The notes beneath the pieces were generated by a model that saw only the letters and a list, made by a program, of their open reading frames with translations, ran no database searches and was not told where the DNA came from. 54,166 nt of DNA, from assembly GCA_031274425.1 (NCBI GenBank), contig JAISQE010000042.1, forward strand, positions 1-54,166. The letters run 5' to 3'. Positions 21,377 to 30,351 of the stretch are shown here, piece by piece (the first letter of the stretch is position 1; every line of letters starts with the position of its first letter). The stretch is from Synergistaceae bacterium (GTDB taxonomy: Bacteria > Synergistota > Synergistia > Synergistales > Aminobacteriaceae). Made by a program: the position numbers and the translations under genes.

Positions 21377-22711
21377 ATGGGTTGCGGCGCGCCTCTAAAG
21401 AACCTCTCCCCTTTAAAGATGAAGATCCTTCCGCGCGAGCGCGGCGCGATCCTGCAGTCTCTGGCGGCCGGCGTCGTACCTCGGATGGGGTTGCATCACA
21501 TTCAGGTGGGGAGAAAAGATGAGATTACGGCGATTTTAGGAGATCTGGAACGCGTCGCGGACGGCGGTGCGGCGATTCGTTTTGTGATCGGGCGCTTCGG
21601 AACGGGCAAGAGCTTTTTCCTGAACCTGGCAAAAACCTTGGCGCTCGAGAAAAAATTCGTCGTCATGCAAGCGGACGTCACCCCGACCCGCCGCCTCTCC
21701 GCCTCGGCGGGACAGGCGACGGCTCTTTATACGGAGCTGACGCGCAACATGGCCGTGCGCTCGAAACCCGAGGGAGGGGCCTTGACGGGGGTGGTCGAGC
21801 GATGGATCGAGGATTTCGCGAGGCAAGACGAAAAAACGGACGCGCCGCGCGATTTACGGGAAAAACTGAGGCCCTTGCTGGACCGCGTCGGAGGATATCA
21901 CTTCGCCGACGTTCTCGGCAGGTACCTGGAGGGTTACCTCGCGGGCGACGACGCGCTTCAGGCGGCCGCGCTGCGCTGGCTTTGCGGAGAATACGCGACT
22001 CGGACGGAGGCCCGGGAGGCCCTGGGCGTACGCTCCATCGTTACGGACCGGGACCTGTACGATTACCTGAAACTGTGGGGGGCTTTCGTGCGTTTGGCGG
22101 GCTACGCGGGACTCCTCGTCGGCCTGGACGAGATGGGGGCGTTGTCGCACCGGCTGAACAACGCGCCCTCGCGGAACGCTAACTACGAGGCCCTGCTGCA
22201 GATCTTGAACGACTGCCTGCAGGGGAACGTTTCCGGCATCGGCTTCATCTTCGCCGGGACGGACGCGTTTCTGGACGATCCGCGCCGGGGCCTCATGAGC
22301 TACGGCGCGCTGGCCGGCAGGCTGGCCGCGAACCCCTACGCGAAAGCGGGGACAAAGGCAGGGCTGAAGGATTTTTCCGGTCCGGTGATTCGATTGGAAA
22401 GCCTTTCACCGGAGGACCTGTATCTATTGCTTCACAACATCCGCAACGTGTTCGCCCTGGGAGATCCCGCAAAACACCTCGTCCCGGACGAGGCCATCCG
22501 CGCGTTCATCCAGCGTTGCGCGCAAACGCTGGGGGCGTCCTTTTACCAGACCCCAAGGGACGCGTCGAAGGCCTTCGTCGGCTTTCTTTCCGTGCTGGAG
22601 CAAAACCCCGGCGCCGACTGGAGGTCCCTCTTGGGGGACGCGCCGATCGAGGCGTCCTCCTCCGACGAGGACGGCGACGAGCTCGCGCGCTTTACTTTGA
22701 ATTTGAAATAG
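21377..22711 (+). CDS. brxD: BREX-type ATP-binding protein (BrxD-like, DUF2791 family)
   Basis: The 444-residue protein is an AAA-type P-loop ATPase resembling BrxD. Its N-terminus has LPRERGAILQSLAAGVVPRMGLHHIQVG, the family-like region before Walker A GRFGTGKS (72-79). Walker B is LLVGLDE (246-252), followed by a helical segment with RNANYEALLQILND and a sensor-like GTDAFLDDPRRG. The start is uncertain: an ATG at 21419 is also possible and neither has a strong ribosome site. A helicase gene follows after 24 bases. In BREX type 2 loci, BrxD and BrxHI accompany PglX, PglY, PglZ and PglW, none of which is here, so this is an orphan pair or a different defence module. Confidence 0.75.
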   Translation: MGCGAPLKNLSPLKMKILPRERGAILQSLAAGVVPRMGLHHIQVGRKDEITAILGDLERVADGGAAIRFVIGRFGTGKSFFLNLAKTLALEKKFVVMQADVTPTRRLSASAGQATALYTELTRNMAVRSKPEGGALTGVVERWIEDFARQDEKTDAPRDLREKLRPLLDRVGGYHFADVLGRYLEGYLAGDDALQAAALRWLCGEYATRTEAREALGVRSIVTDRDLYDYLKLWGAFVRLAGYAGLLVGLDEMGALSHRLNNAPSRNANYEALLQILNDCLQGNVSGIGFIFAGTDAFLDDPRRGLMSYGALAGRLAANPYAKAGTKAGLKDFSGPVIRLESLSPEDLYLLLHNIRNVFALGDPAKHLVPDEAIRAFIQRCAQTLGASFYQTPRDASKAFVGFLSVLEQNPGADWRSLLGDAPIEASSSDEDGDELARFTLNLK

Positions 22712-22735
22712 AGCAATAGAACACCGGAACACACG

Positions 22736-24991
22736 ATGGAGAACGGAGCCTTCGATCTTCTGCATCCCTCGATGCAGCAAAAACTGTACGATATGCGGTG
22801 GACCGAGCTGCGCCCCATACAGACGGCGACCATTCGCGCTTTTTTCGAAAGGGACGGGGACCTGATCGTAGCAGCCGACACGGCGGCGGGAAAAACGGAA
22901 GCCGCTTTCCTTCCCATTTTCTCCCAGATCTTGAGGAAGACCGCTTCCCCGAGTTCAAATCCGATCCGTGGGCTGCGGGCCCTTTACGTCAGCCCGCTTC
23001 GGGCCCTCATCAACGATCAGTTCCATCGGCTCGAAGACCTGTGCGGACGCGCGGGGATCCCCGTTTTCAAATGGCATGGCGACGTCGCTTCTCAGCGCAA
23101 AAAAAAATTCCTGGCCGCGCCCGACGGCGTTCTCCTCATCACGCCGGAGTCTCTGGAGTCCATTTTTGTCAATCACGCCTCCCACGTCGCCCCTCTGTTC
23201 AAAAACGTCTCTTGGATCGTGCTTGACGAACTGCATGCCTTTATGGGAACGGAACGAGGCGCGCAGCTCAAAAGCCTCTTGTCCCGCGCCGAGGAAACCC
23301 GATCGGGCACGACGCGGCCGCGCGCGGCGCAACCTCGCCCGATGAGGCTTTTGGCGTTGTCCGCGACGATCGGGGACTTCGAGGTCGCCAAGGCATGGCT
23401 GCGCCCTCGCGCACCCCAGAGCGTGGAACTCGTGATTGCCCCCGACGACGGCAAAGAGATCCTCTACCGCCTCAAGTCCTACCAAAGCCGGAGGCCTTGG
23501 CCCCAGGACGAAACCGACCCCGGCGGCGAAACGCCTGAACCCTTTGCGGAGCCGCGGCTATCGGCGACCCCGGACTACGTTTCCGATTTGATACGGCTGT
23601 TTCCCTCCACCTCGCTGATTTTCGTCAACTCCAAGCGGATGCTGGAACACCTGGTCTACACGGTTCAAAGGGTCGCGGAGGCGAAAGGCCTGCCCGACCG
23701 ATACCGCGTCCATCACGGCTCTCTCTCGAAAATCGAACGAGAGGACACGGAAGAGGCTCTCAAAACGAAAGAAGGGACCGTCACGTTTTGTTCCAGCACG
23801 CTCGAACTCGGCATCGACGTGGGAAACGTGGAACGCGTGGGGCAGTTCGGCGCGCCCTGGTCCGTGAGCGCCCTTCGACAGCGTTTGGGCCGCAGCGGCC
23901 GTAAAGACGGAGAGTCCTCCGCCATGGCGCTCTTCATCGTGGACAAGTCGGAGCAGAGGTCCGTCATCGAAAAAATCCATCCGGAGCTTTTGCAGGCGAT
24001 CGCCATGTCGGAACTCCTGTTCGAACGGTGGTGCGAGTCCCCCGACATCGACCAGCCCCATTATTCGACGCTGGTTCAGCAATGCCTGAGCGTCGTCGCC
24101 GAAAAAGGGGGCGTGTCCGCGAAGCGGCTCTACGACATTCTGATCGGCCAAGGAGCCTTCGCCGCCGTTCCGCGCTCCGCGTTCACGGAGATATTGCGCT
24201 CCCTCGGGGCTCACGACCTCCTCGAACAGACTCGTGAGGGCGCGCTCATTCTCGGCCTTGCGGGCGAACGCCTGGTCCGAGGCTACGATTTCTACGCAGC
24301 CTTCGCCGTCCCCCAGGAGATCTCCGTGATCCACCGAGGGCATAAAGTCGGCAGCATCTTTCTGGCTCTCGATATGATCCCGGAGGGGCTTATTCTGCTG
24401 GCGGGCCGGCGATGGAAAATTCTGCTCATCGACATGGAAAAAAACGAGATGACCGTGGAACCGGCGAAAGGCGGCAAGGCCCCGCCCTTTGGCGGCGACG
24501 CCGGGCCGGAAATTCACGCCCGCGTCCGGCGCGGGATGTTCGACCTCCTGGCCGGAAGCCATGTCCCCCCATACCTCGACCCTGGGGCCGCGAACATGCT
24601 GGAGGAGGCCCGAGCCGTCGCGAGGGAAGCGGGGATCCTCCACTCGCCGTTTTTGTCGCAAAAACGAAATCTTCTGTGGCTGCCCTGGGAAAGCTCCGCC
24701 ATACATAGAACCCTGCTGGCCCTAGGGCTGCTCGCCGAAATGGAGCTGGAAGACCGCGGCATCGCTCTCGAATTCAAAAGAACGAACCACCATGAACTCA
24801 AAGAGGCCTATATGCCCTTTTTGGAAGCTCCTCCCACGATAGAGCGGATCGCCGCAAAGTTCGAACTCGCCCTCAAAGGGAGGGAAAAATACGATCGATA
24901 CATCCCGGAAAACCTGCTGCTCCAGTCTTTCGAGAAAAAATACCTCGATATCCCTGGGGCATTGAGAACGATATCGAAAGCGGTATTATAA
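22736..24991 (+). CDS. brxHI: Lhr-like superfamily 2 DEAD/DEAH helicase (BrxHI-like)
   Basis: This 751-residue ATP-dependent helicase has motif I ADTAAGKT (47-54), Ia YVSPLRALIND, motif II DELH (164-167), motif III SAT, IFVNSKRMLEHL, and motifs V-VI GIDVGNVERVGQFGAPWS and QRLGRSGR. The layout is that of Lhr-type helicases, and its pairing with a BrxD-like ATPase points to the BrxHI branch. The C-terminal third (IHRGHKVGSIFLALDM, GRRWKILLID) resembles the Lhr-associated beta domain. It is the second gene of a two-gene operon and ends just before an inverted-repeat element and an AT-rich island. A role in phage defence is inferred from family context. Confidence 0.85.
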   Translation: MENGAFDLLHPSMQQKLYDMRWTELRPIQTATIRAFFERDGDLIVAADTAAGKTEAAFLPIFSQILRKTASPSSNPIRGLRALYVSPLRALINDQFHRLEDLCGRAGIPVFKWHGDVASQRKKKFLAAPDGVLLITPESLESIFVNHASHVAPLFKNVSWIVLDELHAFMGTERGAQLKSLLSRAEETRSGTTRPRAAQPRPMRLLALSATIGDFEVAKAWLRPRAPQSVELVIAPDDGKEILYRLKSYQSRRPWPQDETDPGGETPEPFAEPRLSATPDYVSDLIRLFPSTSLIFVNSKRMLEHLVYTVQRVAEAKGLPDRYRVHHGSLSKIEREDTEEALKTKEGTVTFCSSTLELGIDVGNVERVGQFGAPWSVSALRQRLGRSGRKDGESSAMALFIVDKSEQRSVIEKIHPELLQAIAMSELLFERWCESPDIDQPHYSTLVQQCLSVVAEKGGVSAKRLYDILIGQGAFAAVPRSAFTEILRSLGAHDLLEQTREGALILGLAGERLVRGYDFYAAFAVPQEISVIHRGHKVGSIFLALDMIPEGLILLAGRRWKILLIDMEKNEMTVEPAKGGKAPPFGGDAGPEIHARVRRGMFDLLAGSHVPPYLDPGAANMLEEARAVAREAGILHSPFLSQKRNLLWLPWESSAIHRTLLALGLLAEMELEDRGIALEFKRTNHHELKEAYMPFLEAPPTIERIAAKFELALKGREKYDRYIPENLLLQSFEKKYLDIPGALRTISKAVL

Positions 24992-25040
24992 AAGCCGCCG
25001 CGCCCAGTTCAATAGACTATTTTCGTGATGAATTCAAGTG

Positions 25041-25178
25041 AGCTAAAAATCCCTATGTGCATAGTGTTGTCCCTTTTGTTTATCAGTGTTTATCAATTAT
25101 ATAATGTAGAACCCTTAATCCTTGCATTTTGTCGTTTTGTACCGTATAGCAACACTATGCTTTAAGGGATTTTGAGCT
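25041..25178. repeat. 138-base element bounded by 29-base inverted repeats
   Basis: The arms at 25041-25069 and 25150-25178 are near-perfect inverted copies: AGCTAAAAATCCC...CATAGTGTTG against CAACACTATG...GGGATTTTGAGCT. They enclose about 80 AT-rich bases with no gene. The element lies between two convergent transcription units, exactly where GC-rich sequence gives way to the AT-rich island. It could be a miniature inverted-repeat transposable element, a collapsed IS, or a large bidirectional terminator. Confidence 0.7.
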
Positions 25179-25211
25179 AAAATAAAGTTTACTACTCGGT
25201 TTCATTGCGCC

Positions 25212-26867
25212 TCACAGATGAATCGGTAAGCCAAGATTTGCTGCAAAATCGTTCATCGCAGACTTCACGTATTCGACTTTATCAGGAATGTTATTCTCCA
25301 CTAAGTTAAGAACGCTTCTGGCCATTTCTTCCGCCTTATCTCTCAATGCATTAGCGCCTTCGTTCACAACTTCAACTGTCGTCGCGTATGCTTCCGGAAC
25401 ATCCTTTGTTACGAAATCGACAGTACTTGCGGCTATCGCTTCTACCTTGTCGGCTAATACATCGATTCCACCCGTCACGACTTCGATTGCGGTTGCGTAA
25501 GCACCGGTTGCCACAGCATATCCAACCATCCCTCCTACGAGTCCTGCGGCTACACCGGCTACAGTGCCAACTGGTCCGGCAACTGATCCCACTGCCGCTC
25601 CGGTAAGTACAGATCCGGCAACGCTACCTGCAACGCCTGCTGCATTCTCCCCCAGGACATATGCGAGTTTCTCTCCGCTAATCTCACCCTGAGCATAGTC
25701 GACAACGGAATCATAAGAGCTAATCCCAAATGCGATAGCCGTGGCCGGAACGCCGGTCTTCCCGAGTGACTTAATCAGTGTGTGACCGGATTCCGACATT
25801 GCACGCGCCACCGCTGAACTAACAAAGCTGACTCCATATCCAATAGCTGCGGCAGTTCCCGTATCTTTGGCGACATCTGTGAACGCTTCCTGGGGCGTGA
25901 TATCGCCGCGTATGACGCTTCTTACGTTGTCTACGATAGAGATGGCGGCAGTCACGGTGGCAGCGGTCAGACCAGATTTTACGCCCTCGCTGTGACTTCC
26001 TGAAAGTGATTCCTTCAAAAACAACTTTGTTGTATAGCTCTTCGGGTGCAATGCTGCATCTCTGGCTTCAGAAGTTGAAACTAAACATTCCTCGACCATT
26101 GTATCAATCTGTTTGCATCGAGCAATTTTACTCTGAATCTTTTCGGCTACATCTATTTTGCCGTCAGCCAATACACGCTCAAGTTGACGTTCCAAATTTT
26201 CGATTCTTGCAGGAATCAGTTCGCTCTTTACCTTGTCAAAGTAGTTGCCCGGGATCTCGATTTTATCAACTTTACCATCGGTAAAGTACTTAGCATATTT
26301 TCCTGAAGTCAATTTCGAAAAACATTCCTCGGCATTTTTGCCGACAAATTTTGTCTGTATTCTTTCAATAATTTCTCCGTTCGCATTAAGGCGAACCTTG
26401 TCGACGTATTGGTCGTTTTTCTTGAAGAGTTCTGGCAAATCATCGGCTCTGACTGTTGTAATCCCTGTGCCATCGATTTTCGCCTGCATATTTTCTTTGG
26501 CCGTTGATATGACTTCCGCTGCCCACCCGGACTGCTGTTTGATATTCTGTTCTCTAAATTCAGGATTGATTTTCCTTTTGCTGATTTCCAACAATCCCAG
26601 CGTTTTGTTGCCGTTTATATCCGTACCACCCTTGTACATCGTTTTTGCTGTTTCAAAAAAGCCGGGTTTTGCGGCTTGCACGTTTTCAGGAGAATGAAGA
26701 CCCAGCCAACCGGCAAAATTCCTGGCCACATCGTTTCTGATGTTTTGGAAACTGTCGAGCTGCTTACTATTGTTGCCCGACAGTTCCCTGTGCCATGCGG
26801 TCAGTTTTTTTGAGACTTCTGTCTGTATGTCATCAAAGGATTGCTTTTCGAAGGTTTCAAATAGCAT
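25212..26867 (-). CDS. uncharacterised protein with glycine-zipper segment (HerA-operon third gene)
   Basis: I do not recognise a named family. The 551-residue protein has an alpha/beta N-terminal half (LNANGEIIERIQTKFVGKNAEE, KVDKIEIPGNYFDKVKSEL), a helical middle (residues 280-390), and at about 410-453 an Ala/Gly/Val stretch with GxxxG-like spacing ending in GLVGGMVGYAVATGAY. This could insert in a membrane as an oligomer. The C-terminus repeats an amphipathic unit (TAIEVVTGGIDVLADKVEAIA; TTVEVVNEGANALRDKAEEMA). The ATG at 26867 has GGAGGAG upstream; the start overlaps the end of the HerA-type ATPase gene, so they are coupled. A. T. content is far above that of the flanking chromosome. A membrane-acting effector is a speculation. 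Confidence 0.7.
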   Translation of the reverse strand: MLFETFEKQSFDDIQTEVSKKLTAWHRELSGNNSKQLDSFQNIRNDVARNFAGWLGLHSPENVQAAKPGFFETAKTMYKGGTDINGNKTLGLLEISKRKINPEFREQNIKQQSGWAAEVISTAKENMQAKIDGTGITTVRADDLPELFKKNDQYVDKVRLNANGEIIERIQTKFVGKNAEECFSKLTSGKYAKYFTDGKVDKIEIPGNYFDKVKSELIPARIENLERQLERVLADGKIDVAEKIQSKIARCKQIDTMVEECLVSTSEARDAALHPKSYTTKLFLKESLSGSHSEGVKSGLTAATVTAAISIVDNVRSVIRGDITPQEAFTDVAKDTGTAAAIGYGVSFVSSAVARAMSESGHTLIKSLGKTGVPATAIAFGISSYDSVVDYAQGEISGEKLAYVLGENAAGVAGSVAGSVLTGAAVGSVAGPVGTVAGVAAGLVGGMVGYAVATGAYATAIEVVTGGIDVLADKVEAIAASTVDFVTKDVPEAYATTVEVVNEGANALRDKAEEMARSVLNLVENNIPDKVEYVKSAMNDFAANLGLPIHL

Positions 26868-29838
26868 CACAATTCTCCTCCGTTATTGTCAGGACTTTGC
26901 AAATTTCGTCGATCCTGGATGCAGAAAACCTCGTCAGCTTTGACGCAACCACTGAACGCAATCCATCAAGTGAGGGAATCTTCAAAATTTCAGAATCCGC
27001 AATGCCCAACACGGCCTGCAGGAGGTTTTGTAAGGAGGGCAATTCTTCCTTCCTCCACAATATCTGACCATTGAACAGGATGTAATCCGAAACGATTTCT
27101 TCGATTTGTTTTTTGGTACTTCTATGAAGATCCAGTACTTTCAAATCTGCAAGCAGCGCATCTTCAGCAATTAGGTTGCTATTCAGCCAGGGTTGCAGCA
27201 GGACTTTGACAATCTCGCTTCTGGCAATTTTCAACGGCTTAATTACTGTTAAAGTCATCGGCTCATATTTCCCCTCAACAATGTTTGCTTTGTCCACCAT
27301 TGTCAGGACAGGACTGATCCAGTCATTCTGGTAGACAACAGCAACACCATTGGGAAGTTTGGCAATTTCATTGACCTGGTCTTCAGTAAGGCCGATGGAA
27401 CGCCCGACGGCTTCTCTGTCATTAGCTTCCGGTGTTCTTAACACAATTTTTGTGTTTGTATTTTTAATAGCCGCGATGTCTACGGACGAAGGTGATTGGT
27501 CGACGATGATAAAGCCCTCTCCATATGTTCGAATTTCGGCAATAGTGTTGGTCAGCATTTCCACTGATTTTCCGATCAACTCGGAATTACTGCCATATGA
27601 CATGTTTTTCAAAAGGTTATGGGCTTCTTCGAGAACCGTAACATGTTTTAATCCGTTATTGCTTTCAGATTTTTTGTCAACACGGTACTCGTTCAGAATG
27701 TAAACAGTCAATCCCATGATGAGAGCTTTGGTTTCGCTTGATTTCACGCGGCTGATATCCAGGATACAGTTCTGGTCAAACAACATTTCATACGGAGTTT
27801 GTTCATTTGTAAAAATGAATTTATTCAAACCGACTGTCAGTGACCTTACGCGCGTCAGCAAAGCGCCTTTGTAGTTTGATTTGATATCCGAGTGATAACC
27901 GGAATTCTCGATCAGGTAATCAAGTTGTCCGGATAAAACCTCGAAGTCGGGATATTCCGGCGAAGTGCCGTCAAAGCTCGACGAACCTAAATCCCAACCC
28001 ACTGCTTCGTAAGATTTCAAAATAGCGTCTTTGAAAAATGCAGGCATCGCGTCGTACATAGGCCAGCAAACGCTGAAAATCTCAACTAATCCGTCGACAT
28101 GTTCAAGCACATGTATTGATTCAGGGAACTTAAAAGGATTTAAGTTAATGAGCGGCGCAATGTTCGGATTGGTCGAGAAAACATTCACGTCCCGGAAATT
28201 TCCAAACACATTCTTATACTCGCCTTTTGCAGGCTCAACCACCAGAAAGGGAATTTTGTCCTGGTGTAATTCCTTGAGGATTTGGTAAACAGTATTGCTC
28301 TTGCCTGAACCAGTTGAACCTGTTATAAACGTGTGCATATTCAGGCTCTTATTATCAAGTTCAACGGTCTTTTGAGTAACTTTGCCAAGGTCGAATACCT
28401 TTCCAAGGGTCACCCTGTCTTCGGGATTATTGTTTTGTCTCTTTGAAATCAACTGGTATGAATTGACTTCTTTACCGAACTCAGCATGCTCAATTACCGG
28501 GAACCCAGGCACCGTCGCTCTGGGCAGACCAAGATGCAATCCCAGTTCTTTCCCGCTAACCGCAGTAGCCGCACTCGTATTTACATTTCCTCCGTATATG
28601 AATCGCGGATGAACAAATCTTGAAAGATAAGTCGTCAGATGTTCAAAGTTATTGAAATCGCTTCTCCAAGAGTTTATTGCCGACACTTCGCGTCCGGAAT
28701 TCTCACCGTTCATAAGGGAACGATAATTGCTTGCCGCGATTTCCGCCGCTGACATATCATCGGATATGAAATATCCCCCCACATTCCACATACCATAACT
28801 GTCGAATTCATTTGCCCGCTGTAATGCTCCATCAATCAGTGAAAGCATGTCTGTAACGGTTTTGTTTTCAGTTGTTATGGTCATCGATGAAGAATCGGTT
28901 GTGCTTTTTTGCACACCCGGAGTAAGAGAATTAAACAATCCTCCAAATGTGTTTCCGATTTGTCCTCCCAACATTAAACCGGCTGTCCCGCCCAAAGCAA
29001 ATCCGGCAATGGAACCTGCTACACCAACAACCGCTCCCGAAATCATAGCTGCCTTCTGTTTTGCATTCATTTCCGAAAATGAAAGACTCTTTGCTTCCGC
29101 AGTTGATGTGCTATTTTGTATCTGAGCTTTTTGCAATGGTGATAGTTGTGTGTAAAGGTTCTGATAATTTTTACGTAACATTTGTATATCCGTGGAAGAC
29201 TGGTTTTGAGCGAGAATAATTCCGGTATATTGCCTGCCCTGAAGTGCCAGTGCCAATTTTTCCATTCCCTGAACAAACTGCCCGGCTTGTTGCTCATTTT
29301 CGGATTTGCTGTTTCCGATTACGCTCACTGAGGCAACATTATGTAGTTTTGAGATTTTTTCTGACAAAATAGAAATTTTAGAACGGTCCTCATTTTGAAT
29401 TTTGACTCCGGGGAAATGCCCGATAAGCGTATTTTTTAATGTGTCTCCAAGTGTGACAGTCGACCGCTCATCGCTGTTTGAGCGTACACCAAGATAGAAA
29501 TCCGTATTGAATCCGTCAGAATCAAGCACGATAAACACAGAGGCTTTGTACGTTGATAAAGTGTTGAACACGGTAGTAAATTTGTTCGTAACAGGCTCGC
29601 CCTTTTGATAAACCATTTCCGTGATTCTAAATAAACGGACATTACTGATTACATCCTCTTCAAGAGGCGGCAGATCAGATACAGGTACAATCTCCATCTC
29701 CGTAAGGCGCGCCAAGTCCCTGCGTCGGATTGACTCATCAATTATGTCTAATTGGACTTCGAGCTTTTGTGCAAGTGTTAAGTTGCCATATATAATTTCG
29801 GTACTCAGATTCGCCTGCGAATGCACTAATTCGTTCAT
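26857..29838 (-). CDS. HerA/FtsK-type ATPase with glycine-zipper segment
   Basis: The 993-residue protein ends in a hexameric HerA/VirB4-type motor domain: Walker A GSTGSGKS (507-514), VVEPAKGEYK after it, Walker B VTVLEEAH (733-740), and the downstream DQSPSSVD and IVLRTPEANDREAVGRSIGL segments typical of DUF87/HerA proteins. The N-terminal 250 residues are alpha/beta and unassigned. At 263-302 there is a Gly/Ala-rich helix pair (GAVVGVAGSIAGFALGGTAGLMLGG) like a glycine zipper, unusual for a cytosolic translocase and echoed in the next gene. GAGAGGG precedes the ATG. It follows the frameshifted gene by three bases and overlaps the downstream gene. Such motors pump DNA or protein; here the cargo is unknown. 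Confidence 0.85.
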   Translation of the reverse strand: MNELVHSQANLSTEIIYGNLTLAQKLEVQLDIIDESIRRRDLARLTEMEIVPVSDLPPLEEDVISNVRLFRITEMVYQKGEPVTNKFTTVFNTLSTYKASVFIVLDSDGFNTDFYLGVRSNSDERSTVTLGDTLKNTLIGHFPGVKIQNEDRSKISILSEKISKLHNVASVSVIGNSKSENEQQAGQFVQGMEKLALALQGRQYTGIILAQNQSSTDIQMLRKNYQNLYTQLSPLQKAQIQNSTSTAEAKSLSFSEMNAKQKAAMISGAVVGVAGSIAGFALGGTAGLMLGGQIGNTFGGLFNSLTPGVQKSTTDSSSMTITTENKTVTDMLSLIDGALQRANEFDSYGMWNVGGYFISDDMSAAEIAASNYRSLMNGENSGREVSAINSWRSDFNNFEHLTTYLSRFVHPRFIYGGNVNTSAATAVSGKELGLHLGLPRATVPGFPVIEHAEFGKEVNSYQLISKRQNNNPEDRVTLGKVFDLGKVTQKTVELDNKSLNMHTFITGSTGSGKSNTVYQILKELHQDKIPFLVVEPAKGEYKNVFGNFRDVNVFSTNPNIAPLINLNPFKFPESIHVLEHVDGLVEIFSVCWPMYDAMPAFFKDAILKSYEAVGWDLGSSSFDGTSPEYPDFEVLSGQLDYLIENSGYHSDIKSNYKGALLTRVRSLTVGLNKFIFTNEQTPYEMLFDQNCILDISRVKSSETKALIMGLTVYILNEYRVDKKSESNNGLKHVTVLEEAHNLLKNMSYGSNSELIGKSVEMLTNTIAEIRTYGEGFIIVDQSPSSVDIAAIKNTNTKIVLRTPEANDREAVGRSIGLTEDQVNEIAKLPNGVAVVYQNDWISPVLTMVDKANIVEGKYEPMTLTVIKPLKIARSEIVKVLLQPWLNSNLIAEDALLADLKVLDLHRSTKKQIEEIVSDYILFNGQILWRKEELPSLQNLLQAVLGIADSEILKIPSLDGLRSVVASKLTRFSASRIDEICKVLTITEENCDAI

Positions 29839-29841
29839 AAC

Positions 29842-30351
29842 CTAATCCCTCTCAATTTCACGCAATTTTTCTGCAAACGCAGCAAACCAATCATTATCCG
29901 CCTGGAGTTTCCGCTCATCGTCCGAAAGTTGCGTGGATATCTCGTCTTTGATTCCGGTTTGTTGCTCAATCAACGCCTTCAAATGGCTGAGATAGGCCTC
30001 GGCAGTCTGCTCATAAATATCTTTGAGCGTTTTATTGACATTTACAACAACTTCGTTTATAACTCGAGAAGCTAGTGTCGCAGCATTCTCACGCCAATCC
30101 TGATATTGATAAGTCACCACACGAATTAGTTCTTTTACTTCGGTCTGCGGCGTAACACCTAACTTATTTTTCAGAATTTCAAAAGGTGAATCAGTCTGCT
30201 CAATGTACTTTTCGCTCTTTAGTTTAAGTAAGCTGGGAGCAATTTTCGGCAGGGTATAACCTGATAGATCAATGTGAATTTCTTGATTTGTCGTATAATT
30301 ATCTTTGAAATTTGCGGATAAATACTGACTGAAAGTTGGAACGAATATTAC
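29842..30351 (-). pseudogene. C-terminal part of the frameshifted HerA-operon first gene
   Basis: The frame is open from 30351 to the TAG at 29842 (169 residues), but has no ATG and no ribosome site; the first GTG is at 30123. It reads SQYLSANFKDNYTTNQEIHIDLSGY, then PSLLKLKSEKYIEQTDSPFEIL, and ends in a charged coiled-coil-like tail (EQQTGIKDEISTQLSDDERKLQADNDW; family not recognised). It overlaps the last codons of the upstream reading frame in another phase, and the content continues naturally from it. I infer that both parts are one protein of about 560 residues split by a single-base frameshift near 30315-30330. Real mutation, programmed shift or sequencing error cannot be told apart here. 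Confidence 0.6.

Noticed and set aside
25041-25178. CRISPR array
   Set aside because: Only two arms in inverted orientation, with no repeated spacer units. No CRISPR array was seen anywhere in the window.
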